Positions 49,467 to 58,011 of a DNA stretch of 64,000 nt are shown one piece after another. The notes beneath the pieces are model-generated. The model saw nothing but the letters and a program-made list of their open reading frames with translations, was not told the origin of the DNA and searched no databases. The translations under genes were made by a program, and so were the position numbers. Source of the stretch: a virus; IMG/VR virus record IMGVR_UViG_3300044675_001548, positions 1-64,000 of that record. The stretch is one strand, 5' to 3'. Position 1 is the stretch's first letter, and each line of letters begins with the position of its first letter.

Positions 49467-49598
49467 ATGAAAACAATATCAGCAGTAGTTGTATGGTTTG
49501 CAGTAATTACTACAATAGCAGTATTATTTGCTAGTTGTGGTACAAGCGGCCATGCATGTGATGCCTATGGTCAGGTAGACACAGAAGAAAGAATTTAG
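49467..49598 (+). CDS. Small lipoprotein (43 aa)
   Basis: ATG at 49467, TAG at 49596-49598. A 22-residue signal segment leads to a lipobox LFASC-GTSG; after cleavage a roughly 20-residue Cys-containing tail remains (HACDAYGQVD). Small lipoproteins are frequent in Bacteroidota. Here it may sit on the outer membrane and block later infection, as other phage lipoproteins do. Terminator follows. Confidence 0.6.
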   Translation: MKTISAVVVWFAVITTIAVLFASCGTSGHACDAYGQVDTEERI

Positions 49599-49620
49599 TA
49601 TCTAAGGTACTAAGAGTTAT

Positions 49621-49648
49621 AGGAGCCGGGGAAACTTGGCTCCTTTTG
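49621..49648 (+). terminator. Intrinsic terminator after the lipoprotein
   Basis: AGGAGCC, loop, GGCTCCT, then TTTG. The T-run is short. Confidence 0.65.
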
Positions 49649-49662
49649 TATTATTAAATCTT

Positions 49663-49923
49663 ATGATTATGAGTAGACTAGAAGAACTAGAACAAGAAAG
49701 GGCAAGATGCCAACAAGAATTAGAAGAGCTCCATATTTATGAGCCAAATGAAGAGTGGTACAAAACAAAAAGACATGAGCTAGAATATACTATAGCTTGT
49801 ATTGAGGATTGTATTGAAGATGAGAAAGATTCAATAAGAGAAAACAACAATGTGAGTGCTGCATTTCTTGTGGTACTATACACAATGGTTGTATTAGGTT
49901 TAACAATTTTAATATTTATGTAA
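49663..49923 (+). CDS. Coiled-coil protein with C-terminal anchor (86 aa)
   Basis: Start at MIMSRLEEL; the frame is open further upstream but enters the terminator. A long coiled coil (LEELEQERARCQQELEEL) is followed by a C-terminal membrane helix (AAFLVVLYTMVVLGLTILIF). Tail-anchored topology. Function unknown. Confidence 0.5.
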   Translation: MIMSRLEELEQERARCQQELEELHIYEPNEEWYKTKRHELEYTIACIEDCIEDEKDSIRENNNVSAAFLVVLYTMVVLGLTILIFM

Positions 49924-49924
49924 G

Positions 49925-50197
49925 ATGAAAAAGTTATTTATGATTGTGGCACTTATGATTGCCGGAGCTGGTTACTCCCAAAACTTACCAAAAAATTTAA
50001 CAAGGTCTGAGAAGAAATTTGTTAAGAATGTAATTGAGCTTACAAATGATGTCTTAGTAGGTGTAACTAAAAGAAATGATGGTATCATAGTAGTAGAGTT
50101 TTGGAACACTATGTACACCCTTAATGATCTAGGTTACATTGATGAGATGTGGATTTTAGAAGATGAGGATTGGATAGCATTAGGTAGAGAGTATTAA
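49925..50197 (+). CDS. Secreted small protein (90 aa)
   Basis: A clear signal peptide (MKKLFMIVALMIAGAGYSQ, cleavage after about 18) and a 70-residue mature domain with NLTRSEKKFVKNVIELT. It starts 1 bp after the previous stop. Likely periplasmic. Function unknown. Confidence 0.5.
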   Translation: MKKLFMIVALMIAGAGYSQNLPKNLTRSEKKFVKNVIELTNDVLVGVTKRNDGIIVVEFWNTMYTLNDLGYIDEMWILEDEDWIALGREY

Positions 50198-50212
50198 TTA
50201 AAATTTGTAATT

Positions 50213-50542
50213 ATGAACTGGTTAGGAAAATTGTTCAAGAAGAAAGAAAAGAGTTACAACACTGATGTTAAGTATAAGCTACTTATCATTGATGATGAAG
50301 CTGAGCTGATTCATAAGAATCTGGGTATCAATGATGTAAGAGCAGAAGTACTATTAACTGCCTGTTTAGAGGCTTTTGAGAGTAGTAAACGTGTGCATGT
50401 TGCAATGGAAAAGGTTGTTGACATATGCACTCATACTAATGAAGTAGTCTTTGCTACTCTCATGATGGCTAAGGTTATTGAGAAGAATGAGTCACATGAA
50501 AGAATTCATAATATGCTCAAAAACATGTTTGGCAATGGATAA
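50213..50542 (+). CDS. Hypothetical protein (109 aa)
   Basis: A basic lead (GKLFKKKEKSYNTD) is followed by a helical domain with CLEAFESSKRVHVAMEKVVDIC and repeated Glu/Asn segments. No family recognised. The stop overlaps the next ATG. Confidence 0.45.
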   Translation: MNWLGKLFKKKEKSYNTDVKYKLLIIDDEAELIHKNLGINDVRAEVLLTACLEAFESSKRVHVAMEKVVDICTHTNEVVFATLMMAKVIEKNESHERIHNMLKNMFGNG

Positions 50543-50747
50543 GACACTAATTACCTCTGTCTTAGGATTTGATTTTAAGGCAGAGATAGTTGATCTTAAC
50601 GGTGAAGCTATTAGAACAGGTTGTAAAGGATGTATTAATCCAAGAAAGAAATCTAGAATTAAGTCTAGAATACTGGATAAAAAGTTCTTTACAAACTATA
50701 ATGAAGCTCTGTTAGCTAAAATAAGGGATTTAAGGAGTAATATTTAG
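50535..50747 (+). CDS. Hypothetical protein (70 aa)
   Basis: Starts MDKTLITSVLGFDF; a longer frame from 50478 overlaps the upstream gene and is less likely. Basic C-terminal half (NPRKKSRIKSRILDKKFF). ATG overlaps the previous stop. Confidence 0.45.
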   Translation: MDKTLITSVLGFDFKAEIVDLNGEAIRTGCKGCINPRKKSRIKSRILDKKFFTNYNEALLAKIRDLRSNI

Positions 50748-50751
50748 CATT

Positions 50752-51171
50752 ATGAAAATATCTGTAAACTATGATGATACTGATGTAGCAAAAGCACTCA
50801 GTAAGATCATCAAAGATCCAAATTCTGAAGAGTTTGTCAAGTTACTTACTCCTATGTTATGTGGTACTAGTTATGGTACCGATCATTTCTTCAAGCTTAT
50901 GATTGGTAATAAGTTGCCGGACATTATACCCATTGGTACACTATGCAGAATGGATGTGCTTAATGTTGGATATGGTATAGATAAAGAACTTACTAGACAA
51001 AAGTTTGCAGATCAAGATGACAAAATTGTAGTGACTATAAAAGAGTTTAGAGGTTATCATGAATACAGCCCATATATTGTAGAATATACAGGAGTTGTAG
51101 GTACTGGAACCACTAAACTTGATACTGTTTACCTTAGAGAAGATCAACTAGAAATTATAGAAGAGTTTTAA
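50752..51171 (+). CDS. Hypothetical protein (139 aa)
   Basis: A mixed alpha/beta protein, MKISVNYDDTDVAKALSKII then TPMLCGTSYGTDHFFKLM. No motif. It ends a small gene set before a terminator. Confidence 0.45.
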   Translation: MKISVNYDDTDVAKALSKIIKDPNSEEFVKLLTPMLCGTSYGTDHFFKLMIGNKLPDIIPIGTLCRMDVLNVGYGIDKELTRQKFADQDDKIVVTIKEFRGYHEYSPYIVEYTGVVGTGTTKLDTVYLREDQLEIIEEF

Positions 51172-51214
51172 GAAGTGTATTCTGTGAATATGCTTTTCCT
51201 GACCAAAATGACAT

Positions 51215-51240
51215 GGGAGGTAGCAATATCTCCCTTTTCA
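51215..51240 (+). terminator. Weak intrinsic terminator
   Basis: GGGAG...CTCCC, then TTTTCATTG. Short T-run. Confidence 0.55.
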
Positions 51241-51324
51241 TTGTTTAGCTATATAATGCTAAATTTTATTGGTTTAAACTTTTAACTGTTGGGATAAATA
51301 GATTACATTTACTAGCATAATTTT

Positions 51325-51603
51325 ATGCCGGTAATGCAATATCAGCTCCCAAATGGGAAAGTAGTCAATCTCTCAATAGAGGAATATCTTGATCTTACAG
51401 ATGAAGATGTGCAGTACCTTATGTCTCTAGACTATGGAGAACATATCTTAGATCCATTTACAGGATCAGCAGTAGAGAAAAACAAACAAGAAAAATATTA
51501 TGACTTTGATTATCTAATAGATGATGAAAGTGATGATGATGTGATATCAGATGATGACCCATTTGATGATATCATAGACTTAACGGGCCCACTGGATATA
51601 TAA
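51325..51603 (+). CDS. Acidic protein (92 aa)
   Basis: Begins with a beta lead (MPVMQYQLPNGKVVNLSIEE) and ends in Asp/Ser-rich acidic stretch (DDESDDDVISDDDPFDDIIDL). A strongly acidic tail is typical of proteins mimicking DNA or binding basic partners; function unknown. The upstream gap holds TACATTTA near 51305, a near-match to a -7 box. Confidence 0.45.
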   Translation: MPVMQYQLPNGKVVNLSIEEYLDLTDEDVQYLMSLDYGEHILDPFTGSAVEKNKQEKYYDFDYLIDDESDDDVISDDDPFDDIIDLTGPLDI

Positions 51604-51722
51604 TACCTGAATTGCAATAAGGTATTAACAACTTATCACTTAGCATGAGTAACTAATGATATAGTAAAAATCTACTCAAAACAATCAATTATTTATTTAT
51701 TTATTTTTTAAAACTTAATGTT
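51604..51722 (+). other. Short intergenic stretch with a hairpin
   Basis: An AATACCT...AGGTATT hairpin lies just after the acidic gene without a T-run, then A/T-rich DNA before the 162-aa gene. No gene is visible. Confidence 0.4.
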
Positions 51723-52211
51723 ATGAACACAAGTAAAGTTAAAGTTGTAGCTGATGCTACTACAGGTGCAGTTATTAATTTATCAGCAAATCCTCTTTAT
51801 GGATATGTAAAATTAGAACAAAAAAGATCAATTGTAGATGACAATGGATTCTTGCGTGTGAAACCGGTTAGTACTTTATTACATAGTACTGTTGCTGAGC
51901 TTGAAGCTGCTGGTTTTTACAAAGGACAGGAGTTAACTGGTCAAATTGTGATCCAAGAGCGTCTTACACCATTTAATGAGAAAGCACCACAAAAGGATCT
52001 TAAGATTGCCGGTTCAACAGGTATTGTATGTACCTTAGAAGGACAACCTATTTACCGTAGAACTTTGTATACTGCAGTATCTAATGCAACTGACACATTA
52101 ATCAAACATGATAATGTTGAGCAATTGCGTAATGCTTATGCAGCACAATCTGGAAAATCTAGTGCTATAGAAAATGCACGTCCAGCTGGAGACTTGTCTA
52201 TTGAAGGATAG
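51723..52211 (+). CDS. Hypothetical protein (162 aa), possible ssDNA-binding
   Basis: Beta-rich, with KVKVVADATTGAVINLSANP, GQIVIQERLTPFNEKAP and RRTLYTAVSNATDTLI. The strand pattern and acidic-tail-like end (ENARPAGDLSIEG) would fit an OB-fold binding protein, but no diagnostic residues are visible. It has its own terminator and good GC at third positions, so it may be well expressed. Confidence 0.4.
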   Translation: MNTSKVKVVADATTGAVINLSANPLYGYVKLEQKRSIVDDNGFLRVKPVSTLLHSTVAELEAAGFYKGQELTGQIVIQERLTPFNEKAPQKDLKIAGSTGIVCTLEGQPIYRRTLYTAVSNATDTLIKHDNVEQLRNAYAAQSGKSSAIENARPAGDLSIEG

Positions 52212-52231
52212 TCTAAGCTATTAGTTAATAT

Positions 52232-52265
52232 GAGAGGGGTAGAAATATCCCTCTCTTTTTATTTA
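52232..52265 (+). terminator. Intrinsic terminator after the 162-aa gene
   Basis: GAGAGGG, loop, CCCTCTC, then TTTTTATTT. Confidence 0.85.
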
Positions 52266-52274
52266 TGATTAAAA

Positions 52275-52769
52275 ATGTATAAAATGGAAAAGTTAAAACA
52301 GGAAATTAAAAATTATCAGTTAAATGCAGGCAAAACTTATATGCAGTATGAGACTGACAGATATTCACAGTATCAAAATTATTTGTACAAGAGAGCACTT
52401 TATGGTCTAAATGCTCTTTCTGAACAAGAACTGGCTACAATGTGTAGTAAAAAGAAACAGAGAATTGTTAATGTTTATAAGAGAGCTCAAGTAGTGATCA
52501 ATAAACTTAAACAGGAGTTTACTATAAGATATACTAATTTTATCTTCAAGACTTTGTTTCCAAATAGCCCTCTAACTGACTCATTACTAGCATGTACTGA
52601 GTTTGATGAGAAGTTTAAAAATACTTTAACTTTTAAAGATTTAAACATCTCAAAAGAGGATATTATCAGTATCTTTATCACTGAAGGTATCTTACCTAAA
52701 AACTTTTTAAGTTTAGATAAGAATCCAAATAAATTACCAAGATTAAAGCATGAAGTTAAAAGTATGTGA
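52275..52769 (+). CDS. Hypothetical Lys-rich protein (164 aa)
   Basis: Helical and basic. MEKLKQEIKNYQLNAGKT at the start (residue 4 is a possible start) and FIFKTLFPNSPLTDSLLACTEF in the middle. It overlaps the HNH gene by 20 bp. No family recognised. Confidence 0.45.
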   Translation: MYKMEKLKQEIKNYQLNAGKTYMQYETDRYSQYQNYLYKRALYGLNALSEQELATMCSKKKQRIVNVYKRAQVVINKLKQEFTIRYTNFIFKTLFPNSPLTDSLLACTEFDEKFKNTLTFKDLNISKEDIISIFITEGILPKNFLSLDKNPNKLPRLKHEVKSM

Positions 52770-53154
52770 TGGGTGTGGAAAAGAAAAACCCATCTGGAAA
52801 AGTAGTGGAACCGGGGGACTAAAATTATGCAAACAATGCTGGAGTTGCCACAAAAGCGGAGAAAATACACAGAAACCAACAAGTTCTGAAATCCCCCGTG
52901 TCTCCGCTAAAAGGGCAAAGAAAGATGCTGAGTATAGCAAACTAAGACAGAGATATCTTACAGAGAATCCTCTATGTATGATCAAAGTTAAAGGCTGTAC
53001 TCACTTTGCTACAGATGTGCACCACACTTTTAATGGAGCTAACAGAGATGCATTTTATTTAGTTCAAAGTACATTTTTAGCTGTGTGTCGTAACTGCCAT
53101 TCTTGGGTGCATTTGAACCCAGAAAAGGCAAGAATACTAGGATATTTAAAATAG
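52750..53154 (+). CDS. HNH endonuclease with zinc knuckles (134 aa)
   Basis: N-terminal CxxC zinc pairs (CDGCGKEKP; CKQCWSC) and a C-terminal HNH region (VHHTFNGANRDAF, then CRNCHSWVHLNPEKARILGY). It resembles NinG/Rap-type recombination endonucleases and phage HNH genes. The gene starts inside the previous one, so it is co-transcribed. It may process recombination junctions or be selfish; the sequence does not decide. Confidence 0.65.
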   Translation: MKLKVCDGCGKEKPIWKSSGTGGLKLCKQCWSCHKSGENTQKPTSSEIPRVSAKRAKKDAEYSKLRQRYLTENPLCMIKVKGCTHFATDVHHTFNGANRDAFYLVQSTFLAVCRNCHSWVHLNPEKARILGYLK

Positions 53155-53198
53155 TTTGCTATTATGTAATAATTGTCATATATTTGTAAAAAAATGTT

Positions 53199-53957
53199 AT
53201 GAGAAGTTATTATGTATATATCCATGTTAGAACTGATATAAATGAAGTTTTTTATGTTGGAATGTCTTTAATTAGTAAAGAGGGATTAATTTATTCAAGA
53301 GCATATAGATCTGCTTTTGAAAAAAGAAAAACAGCTTGGCATAATTATGCAAGAATATGTCCATATAATGTTAAGATTGTAAAAGATAAACTTACTAAAG
53401 AAGAAGCTTTTAAATTAGAAATGAAGCTTATTAAAAAGTATGGTAGAAAAGATCTTAATACTGGAACTTTAATAAATCAGTGTGATGGAGGTGCAGGATT
53501 AAAGAATCCAGGTCCCCAGTTGAAAAAAAAGATACAACATTCCAAAAAGCATTTATCCCATGTTTATAAACAAGCTCAAAAACCATACAGTATTTCAGTA
53601 ACTGCATATGATAAAGACGGAAACTTTGTTAAAACATATAGTAGTATAAATGATGCATGTAAAGATGTAGATTGTTTACATGCTGATATTACAAGAGCTA
53701 TTAATGGTAGGAGACACTTAATTGCAGGTTTTCAATGGAGAAAATATGAAATTAAAGTTGGTATAGGTAAAGTACCTGAAAAGAAAAAAGCTAATAAACA
53801 AGTAGCTCAATATTCACATGAATCTTCTACTCCGTTGAGAATTTGGGAAAGTGCTTCTGAAGCAGCTAGAGAATTAAATATATCTAGAACAGGTATTAAC
53901 AACTGTTTAAGACAAAAGAGCTATACAAGTGCTGGGTATATTTGGAAATTTATTTAA
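53199..53957 (+). CDS. GIY-YIG homing endonuclease-like protein (252 aa)
   Basis: Residues 1-95 give YYVYIH and FYVGMS (GIY-YIG core variant), then RAYRSA and a Glu in FKLEMKLIKKYG. Two C-terminal NUMOD1-like DNA-binding repeats follow (ISVTAYDKDGNFVKTYSSINDACKD...; VAQYSHESSTPLRIWESASEAAREL...). That architecture is typical of free-standing phage homing nucleases. The gene is AT-rich. No intron is visible around it. Confidence 0.75.
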   Translation: MRSYYVYIHVRTDINEVFYVGMSLISKEGLIYSRAYRSAFEKRKTAWHNYARICPYNVKIVKDKLTKEEAFKLEMKLIKKYGRKDLNTGTLINQCDGGAGLKNPGPQLKKKIQHSKKHLSHVYKQAQKPYSISVTAYDKDGNFVKTYSSINDACKDVDCLHADITRAINGRRHLIAGFQWRKYEIKVGIGKVPEKKKANKQVAQYSHESSTPLRIWESASEAARELNISRTGINNCLRQKSYTSAGYIWKFI

Positions 53958-53976
53958 CCTTTAACAAATAATAAAA

Positions 53977-54390
53977 ATGACAAAAGAATTTGTACCGTAT
54001 GAATTAGCTTCAAGAATGAAGAAAATTGGATTTGATGAAGAATGTATTGCATATTACCAAAAATCAGCTGTAATTGGAAATGATAATATACTACCTATTA
54101 GTTTTACAAACATGGCATCTGATTTTAATGATTATGAATATTCAAAATTAGGTGTACCATTTTACTCAGCACCAACTTGGCAACAAGCATTTAGATGGTT
54201 TAGAGAGAAGTATAAAATACATCACAGGGTAGATATTCAAGACCTTTCCGAAAATCTTTACGATTATGAAATTCTTGAAGTTTTAGATGGATTTAATGAT
54301 ACCTACACAGGCTCATCATTTAAAAGCTATGAAGAAGCACAAACAGCCTGTCTAGCTAATTTAATTGAAATTGTAGAACAAAAAAAATGA
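53977..54390 (+). CDS. Hypothetical protein (137 aa)
   Basis: A soluble protein with MTKEFVPYELASRMKKIGFD and WQQAFRWFREKYKIHHRVDIQ. I recognise this type as widespread in Bacteroidetes phages, but its role is unknown. Starts after a 20-bp AT gap. Confidence 0.45.
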   Translation: MTKEFVPYELASRMKKIGFDEECIAYYQKSAVIGNDNILPISFTNMASDFNDYEYSKLGVPFYSAPTWQQAFRWFREKYKIHHRVDIQDLSENLYDYEILEVLDGFNDTYTGSSFKSYEEAQTACLANLIEIVEQKK

Positions 54391-54484
54391 GAATAGAATG
54401 AGATAAATAGTAGTAAAGTGCTAATCCAGCAGATGCTAGGACCATGGGATGGTTAAAATGATTTTATTAATGATTTAAAAATTT

Positions 54485-55234
54485 ATGATTATGAAAAAAG
54501 GATTTATTCAAATAGCTACAACAACAGATTATACATTGTTTAACTATTTACCAATGAACAGAATTATTGATGCAAAACAAGTAGAAGCATTAGTACAGAG
54601 TCTCCGCAAGATTGGTGTAAGAAGATCAGTAATGTGTATTAAAACAGATCTTATTGATGGTGAGTTAAAAACTTATATTATTGATGGTCAGCATTTGTTA
54701 CATGCATGTCAAAGGGAAGGCGTTCCAGTTAGATATGAATATGTTGAGGTAACTGATCTTGATGATATAGTACATACTATGGCATTTTACAATAACTCTT
54801 CCAAGTCTTGGAAGCTTATGGATTATGTAAATGCTTGGTTATATATTCACCCTGATTACCTTACACTGAAAAAGTTTAAGAACTTGTATAACTTGGAACC
54901 ACTAATGATTGCAGGTATTTGTAATAATTCAGATTCTTACAATGGTGTATCTGCTGCAAGTGATTTAATTAAAACTGGTAACTTTAGAGTTACAAATCCA
55001 AAAGCTCAAGCAATGTGTAAAGACTTTAGTGATTTGTTTATTAAGATTGGTAAAGCTGATAGATGGGTTAAGCATAACTTCTTGAGAGTATTTATACAGG
55101 CTTATAATAGTAAAAATTATGACCATAAAGCTACTCTTCAGAATATTGATGATAACATCAAGACTATTAAAGCTATGACAGATGTATCTGAGGCTAACCA
55201 GTTTATCCAAAAGAATGTATTTAATTTAATTTAA
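54485..55234 (+). CDS. ParB/Srx-like nuclease-type protein (249 aa)
   Basis: Contains VEALVQSLRKIGVRRSVMCIKT and YIIDGQHLLHACQREGVPVRYEYVEV, which is the ParB N-terminal (ParBc) pattern with DGQH in place of the usual (D/E)GxRR. The C-terminal half is helical, with basic ends. Such phage proteins can bind DNA or act on it. It directly precedes an SF2 helicase. Function unresolved. Confidence 0.55.
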   Translation: MIMKKGFIQIATTTDYTLFNYLPMNRIIDAKQVEALVQSLRKIGVRRSVMCIKTDLIDGELKTYIIDGQHLLHACQREGVPVRYEYVEVTDLDDIVHTMAFYNNSSKSWKLMDYVNAWLYIHPDYLTLKKFKNLYNLEPLMIAGICNNSDSYNGVSAASDLIKTGNFRVTNPKAQAMCKDFSDLFIKIGKADRWVKHNFLRVFIQAYNSKNYDHKATLQNIDDNIKTIKAMTDVSEANQFIQKNVFNLI

Positions 55235-55238
55235 AAAA

Positions 55239-56333
55239 ATGAACAGGCAAGAAGTCCAAGAAGAAGCAATCAAAGCTACAGAGGGTAAACAACGTGTTTC
55301 AGTGGTACTTGGCACAGGGGTCGGCAAGACCCTTGTTGGCCTAACTCATATAGAGCAAAACACTACAGAGTTGATGCGGTGTCTTATTGTAGCACCAAAG
55401 AAGGCAATCTTCCAATCATGGAAAGATGATGCTGTGAAATTTGGTAAACAAAATTTATTAGGTAGAATGACATTCACTACTTACTTAAGTCTGAACAAAC
55501 ACAATCCTAATGATTATGATGCTGTCTATTTGGATGAGATGCATAGTCTACTGGATAGTCACCGGGGATTCCTCCAGTTATACAAAGGTAAAATCCTTGG
55601 TCTAACTGGTACTCCACCTAAGCGTGATTATTCAGAGAAAGGTAAGTTAGTAAATGAGTTCTGTCCTGTAGTATATACATTCAAAGCAGATGATGCTGTA
55701 GAGAATGGAATACTAAATGACTATCAGATTATAGTACACCAGATTCAATTAACTGATCAAAAGGTGTATCCAGTCAAAGTAGGCAATAAACAGTATTTAG
55801 CATCTGAGATAGATAACTATACTTACTGGTCTAGAAGATTAGATGTAGGGTCAGGAAATGTGCATATGCTCAGAGTGATGAGAATGAAGGCTATGATGGA
55901 GTATCCTAGTAAAGAAAGATATACTAAAAAGCTAATGGAAAGCATTAGTACTAAGTGCATTATATTTGCTAATACTCAAGCCCAGGCTGATAGATTATGT
56001 GAATACAGCTATCATAGCGGTAATAAGGAGTCTGAGGATAATCTAGAACTGTTTAAGAAAGGTGAAATTACTAAGTTATCTACGGTACTGCAGTTAAATG
56101 AGGGTGTGAATATACCCAATCTTAAGCAAGGTATCATTATGCATGCGTATGGTAATGAGAGAAAAGCTGCACAGAGAATTGGTAGGTTACTCCGGTTAAA
56201 CCCTGATGACAAAGCTATTGTACACATACTATGTTATATGGATTCAATAGATGAAAAATGGGTAAAAGAAGCCTTGGAGAACTTTGACCAGACTAAAATT
56301 ATTTGGAAAGATTTTAATATTTCATTATATTAA
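55239..56333 (+). CDS. SF2 helicase (364 aa)
   Basis: Motif I GTGVGKT at 25-31, motif Ia-like RCLIVAPKKA, motif II DEMH near 100, motif III LTGTPPKRD, motif IV-like KCIIFANTQAQADRL and motif VI QRIGRLLRL. It is short for SF2 and resembles T4 UvsW-like or restriction-type helicases. It likely acts in recombination or replication restart. It starts 4 bp after the ParB-like gene. Confidence 0.75.
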   Translation: MNRQEVQEEAIKATEGKQRVSVVLGTGVGKTLVGLTHIEQNTTELMRCLIVAPKKAIFQSWKDDAVKFGKQNLLGRMTFTTYLSLNKHNPNDYDAVYLDEMHSLLDSHRGFLQLYKGKILGLTGTPPKRDYSEKGKLVNEFCPVVYTFKADDAVENGILNDYQIIVHQIQLTDQKVYPVKVGNKQYLASEIDNYTYWSRRLDVGSGNVHMLRVMRMKAMMEYPSKERYTKKLMESISTKCIIFANTQAQADRLCEYSYHSGNKESEDNLELFKKGEITKLSTVLQLNEGVNIPNLKQGIIMHAYGNERKAAQRIGRLLRLNPDDKAIVHILCYMDSIDEKWVKEALENFDQTKIIWKDFNISLY

Positions 56334-56337
56334 TAGT

Positions 56338-56592
56338 ATGGAAGAGACTAAAACACACAAGCTGGCAATTTACAATGATGATGTAAATTCCTATGATTAT
56401 GTTACAGCATGTCTTATTAAGTTATGTAAACATAATCCTATACAAGCAGAACAATGTGCTATTACAGCACATAATGTAGGAAAATGTGTAGTAAAATCTG
56501 GTGCTTTCTTGGACATGTTTGAGTTAAAAACTACTTTTGATGATCTAGACATTAAGTCTGAAATTGAGGAATATGCAAGTGATATGTATTAA
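56338..56592 (+). CDS. ClpS-like adaptor (84 aa)
   Basis: Start at MEETKTHKLAIYND. The core reads YNDDVNSYDYVTACLIKLCKHNP, then EQCAITAHNVGKCVVKSG and TFDDLDIKSEIE, matching ClpS: the NDD loop, the Cys-His segment, and the 'H..G.C.V..G' region. ClpS delivers N-degron substrates to ClpAP. Some Bacteroidota ClpS have NDD-N-T-F. A phage copy could redirect host proteolysis. Confidence 0.65.
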   Translation: MEETKTHKLAIYNDDVNSYDYVTACLIKLCKHNPIQAEQCAITAHNVGKCVVKSGAFLDMFELKTTFDDLDIKSEIEEYASDMY

Positions 56593-56848
56593 TGATGAGA
56601 ATAAGCCAAAAAGAATCTCTCCATATGAATGGATTGAGGAAGGTAAAACCTATACTGTTGTAGAAGTATCTAAAATGGGTTTACAAGCCGGTAAATTTGG
56701 ATATAAACTTAAAGAAGTGCAACTATCAGAACAGTCATTTCCATATGAATATTACAATGCAGACAGATTTGTACCAGTAGAGCCATTAAAACAAGCATTA
56801 AAAGAAGAAAGAGTAGAAGAAATCTCTGCAGATCTAGAACTAGTTTAA
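56573..56848 (+). CDS. Hypothetical protein (91 aa)
   Basis: Starts MQVICINDENKPKRIS, overlapping the ClpS end; a start 9 bp earlier is also possible. A beta-rich domain (GKTYTVVEVSKMGLQAGKFGYKLKEVQL) resembling a KOW/SH3 barrel, then a helical tail. Recurrent in phages; no assigned function. Confidence 0.45.
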   Translation: MQVICINDENKPKRISPYEWIEEGKTYTVVEVSKMGLQAGKFGYKLKEVQLSEQSFPYEYYNADRFVPVEPLKQALKEERVEEISADLELV

Positions 56849-56858
56849 CTTAACACAT

Positions 56859-57299
56859 ATGGAAGAGTACACTAAAGAAGATGTAGTGGAAGCTCTTTTA
56901 AAAATCCCTAACAAGTCAAGACATAGAGTATTAGTTGATCAAAGAAGTTACTTAGTGGCTATTTTAGCTTATAGATTTTTATTAACTGAAAACACTATTG
57001 CTAGTCTTACTGGTTTTAAAAGAGACAAAGTAAACTACAATAAAAAACTTGCATTACAGTTACATGCAGATAAGTCTTATCAGCAAAATGTCTATGTGTA
57101 TGCTCAAATGTTTCCATTTGATTTTAGTGTAATTGAACCAAATGAAATTGGTAGCCATAGATCAAAAAGAATTGAACTTGATCTTGATAGAAAGTTTTAT
57201 AACAAGTTAAAAGCAATTGGAAATATAAAAGGTCACTCAGACATAAGAGTTACAATCAAATTTTTTTTAGAAAAAAGTATAAAAATATGGGAAGAATGA
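56859..57299 (+). CDS. HTH protein, DnaA-like N-domain and RHH-like C-end (146 aa)
   Basis: Residues 25-70 (SYLVAILAYRFLLTENTIASLTGFKRDKVNYNKK) make a helix-turn-helix like that of DnaA domain IV (TEEEIAxLTG..R..VNY). The C-terminal half, with IELDLDRKFYNKLKAIGNIKG and IKFFLEKSIKIW, looks like a ribbon-helix-helix end. A likely DNA-binding regulator or initiator-like protein. Confidence 0.5.
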   Translation: MEEYTKEDVVEALLKIPNKSRHRVLVDQRSYLVAILAYRFLLTENTIASLTGFKRDKVNYNKKLALQLHADKSYQQNVYVYAQMFPFDFSVIEPNEIGSHRSKRIELDLDRKFYNKLKAIGNIKGHSDIRVTIKFFLEKSIKIWEE

Positions 57300-57547
57300 A
57301 AGAACTTTGTATGGATATTATTGAAGCCAATGGTGGTATACCTGAAGGCATGACTATAGGAGATGTAGTCAAAATGAAAGAGTTAGAAAATTATAATTGG
57401 CATGAGTATGAACGACAACAAGAGAAAAACAGACTACAACAGTATCAACAAGAAAATACAGGAGAGACTGGAAAGGTTGAACAAGTCAGCAAAAAATTCT
57501 CCCAGAGATATGGAGAAGCCAAAGAACAAAAAAACAGTGAACAATGA
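57296..57547 (+). CDS. Helical Gln-rich protein (83 aa)
   Basis: Start at ATGA overlapping the previous stop (57296). A helical protein, ENYNWHEYERQQEKNRLQQY, ending in a hydrophilic tail. No family. Co-translated with its neighbours. Confidence 0.4.
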   Translation: MKELCMDIIEANGGIPEGMTIGDVVKMKELENYNWHEYERQQEKNRLQQYQQENTGETGKVEQVSKKFSQRYGEAKEQKNSEQ

Positions 57548-57996
57548 AGAAGGTGATTAATTTATTAGGAGCAATACTAATTACAGGAAGTGTTAGTGCT
57601 CAATGGACTTATGAGAAAATAGATAATGGTTTTGATGACCCTTACAAGGTTGCATACACAGAAACAGATAACAATGCTTTTCTTAAGCTAGAAAGAGTGG
57701 ATACCAATACTATACTTTTTATTAAAGGTGGTTACTATTGTGATGATAAGCCTGAAGTAGATATAGTATTTGTAGTGAATGGTGTAGATAAGAAGTATAG
57801 AAAAGTTTGTGATAAGTCTGAGAAAAATAACATAGTTTTCCTAACCTGGTCATTGGAATTGAGACCTGAGATGCTTGCAGATTTTAAAGCAGCATCTGCA
57901 GTAAAAATTAGGATAAATGAGAGTTATTGTACAACAGAAACTTATAAGTTTAACATGAGTGGTAGCAAAGCTGCTTATGACTTTATGCTAAAATAA
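57544..57996 (+). CDS. Secreted protein (150 aa)
   Basis: A signal peptide (MKKVINLLGAILITGSVSAQ) and a beta-rich mature part with Cys (GGYYCDDKP; YRKVCDK; ESYCTTETY). Probably periplasmic, possibly surface-exposed. Overlaps the previous stop by ATGA. Function unknown. Confidence 0.5.
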   Translation: MKKVINLLGAILITGSVSAQWTYEKIDNGFDDPYKVAYTETDNNAFLKLERVDTNTILFIKGGYYCDDKPEVDIVFVVNGVDKKYRKVCDKSEKNNIVFLTWSLELRPEMLADFKAASAVKIRINESYCTTETYKFNMSGSKAAYDFMLK

Positions 57997-58011
57997 TTAA
58001 AACAAGCAAAC

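Noticed and set aside
53199-53957. Group I intron around the GIY-YIG gene
   Set aside because: Neighbouring genes are whole and no intron core sequence is seen at either side.
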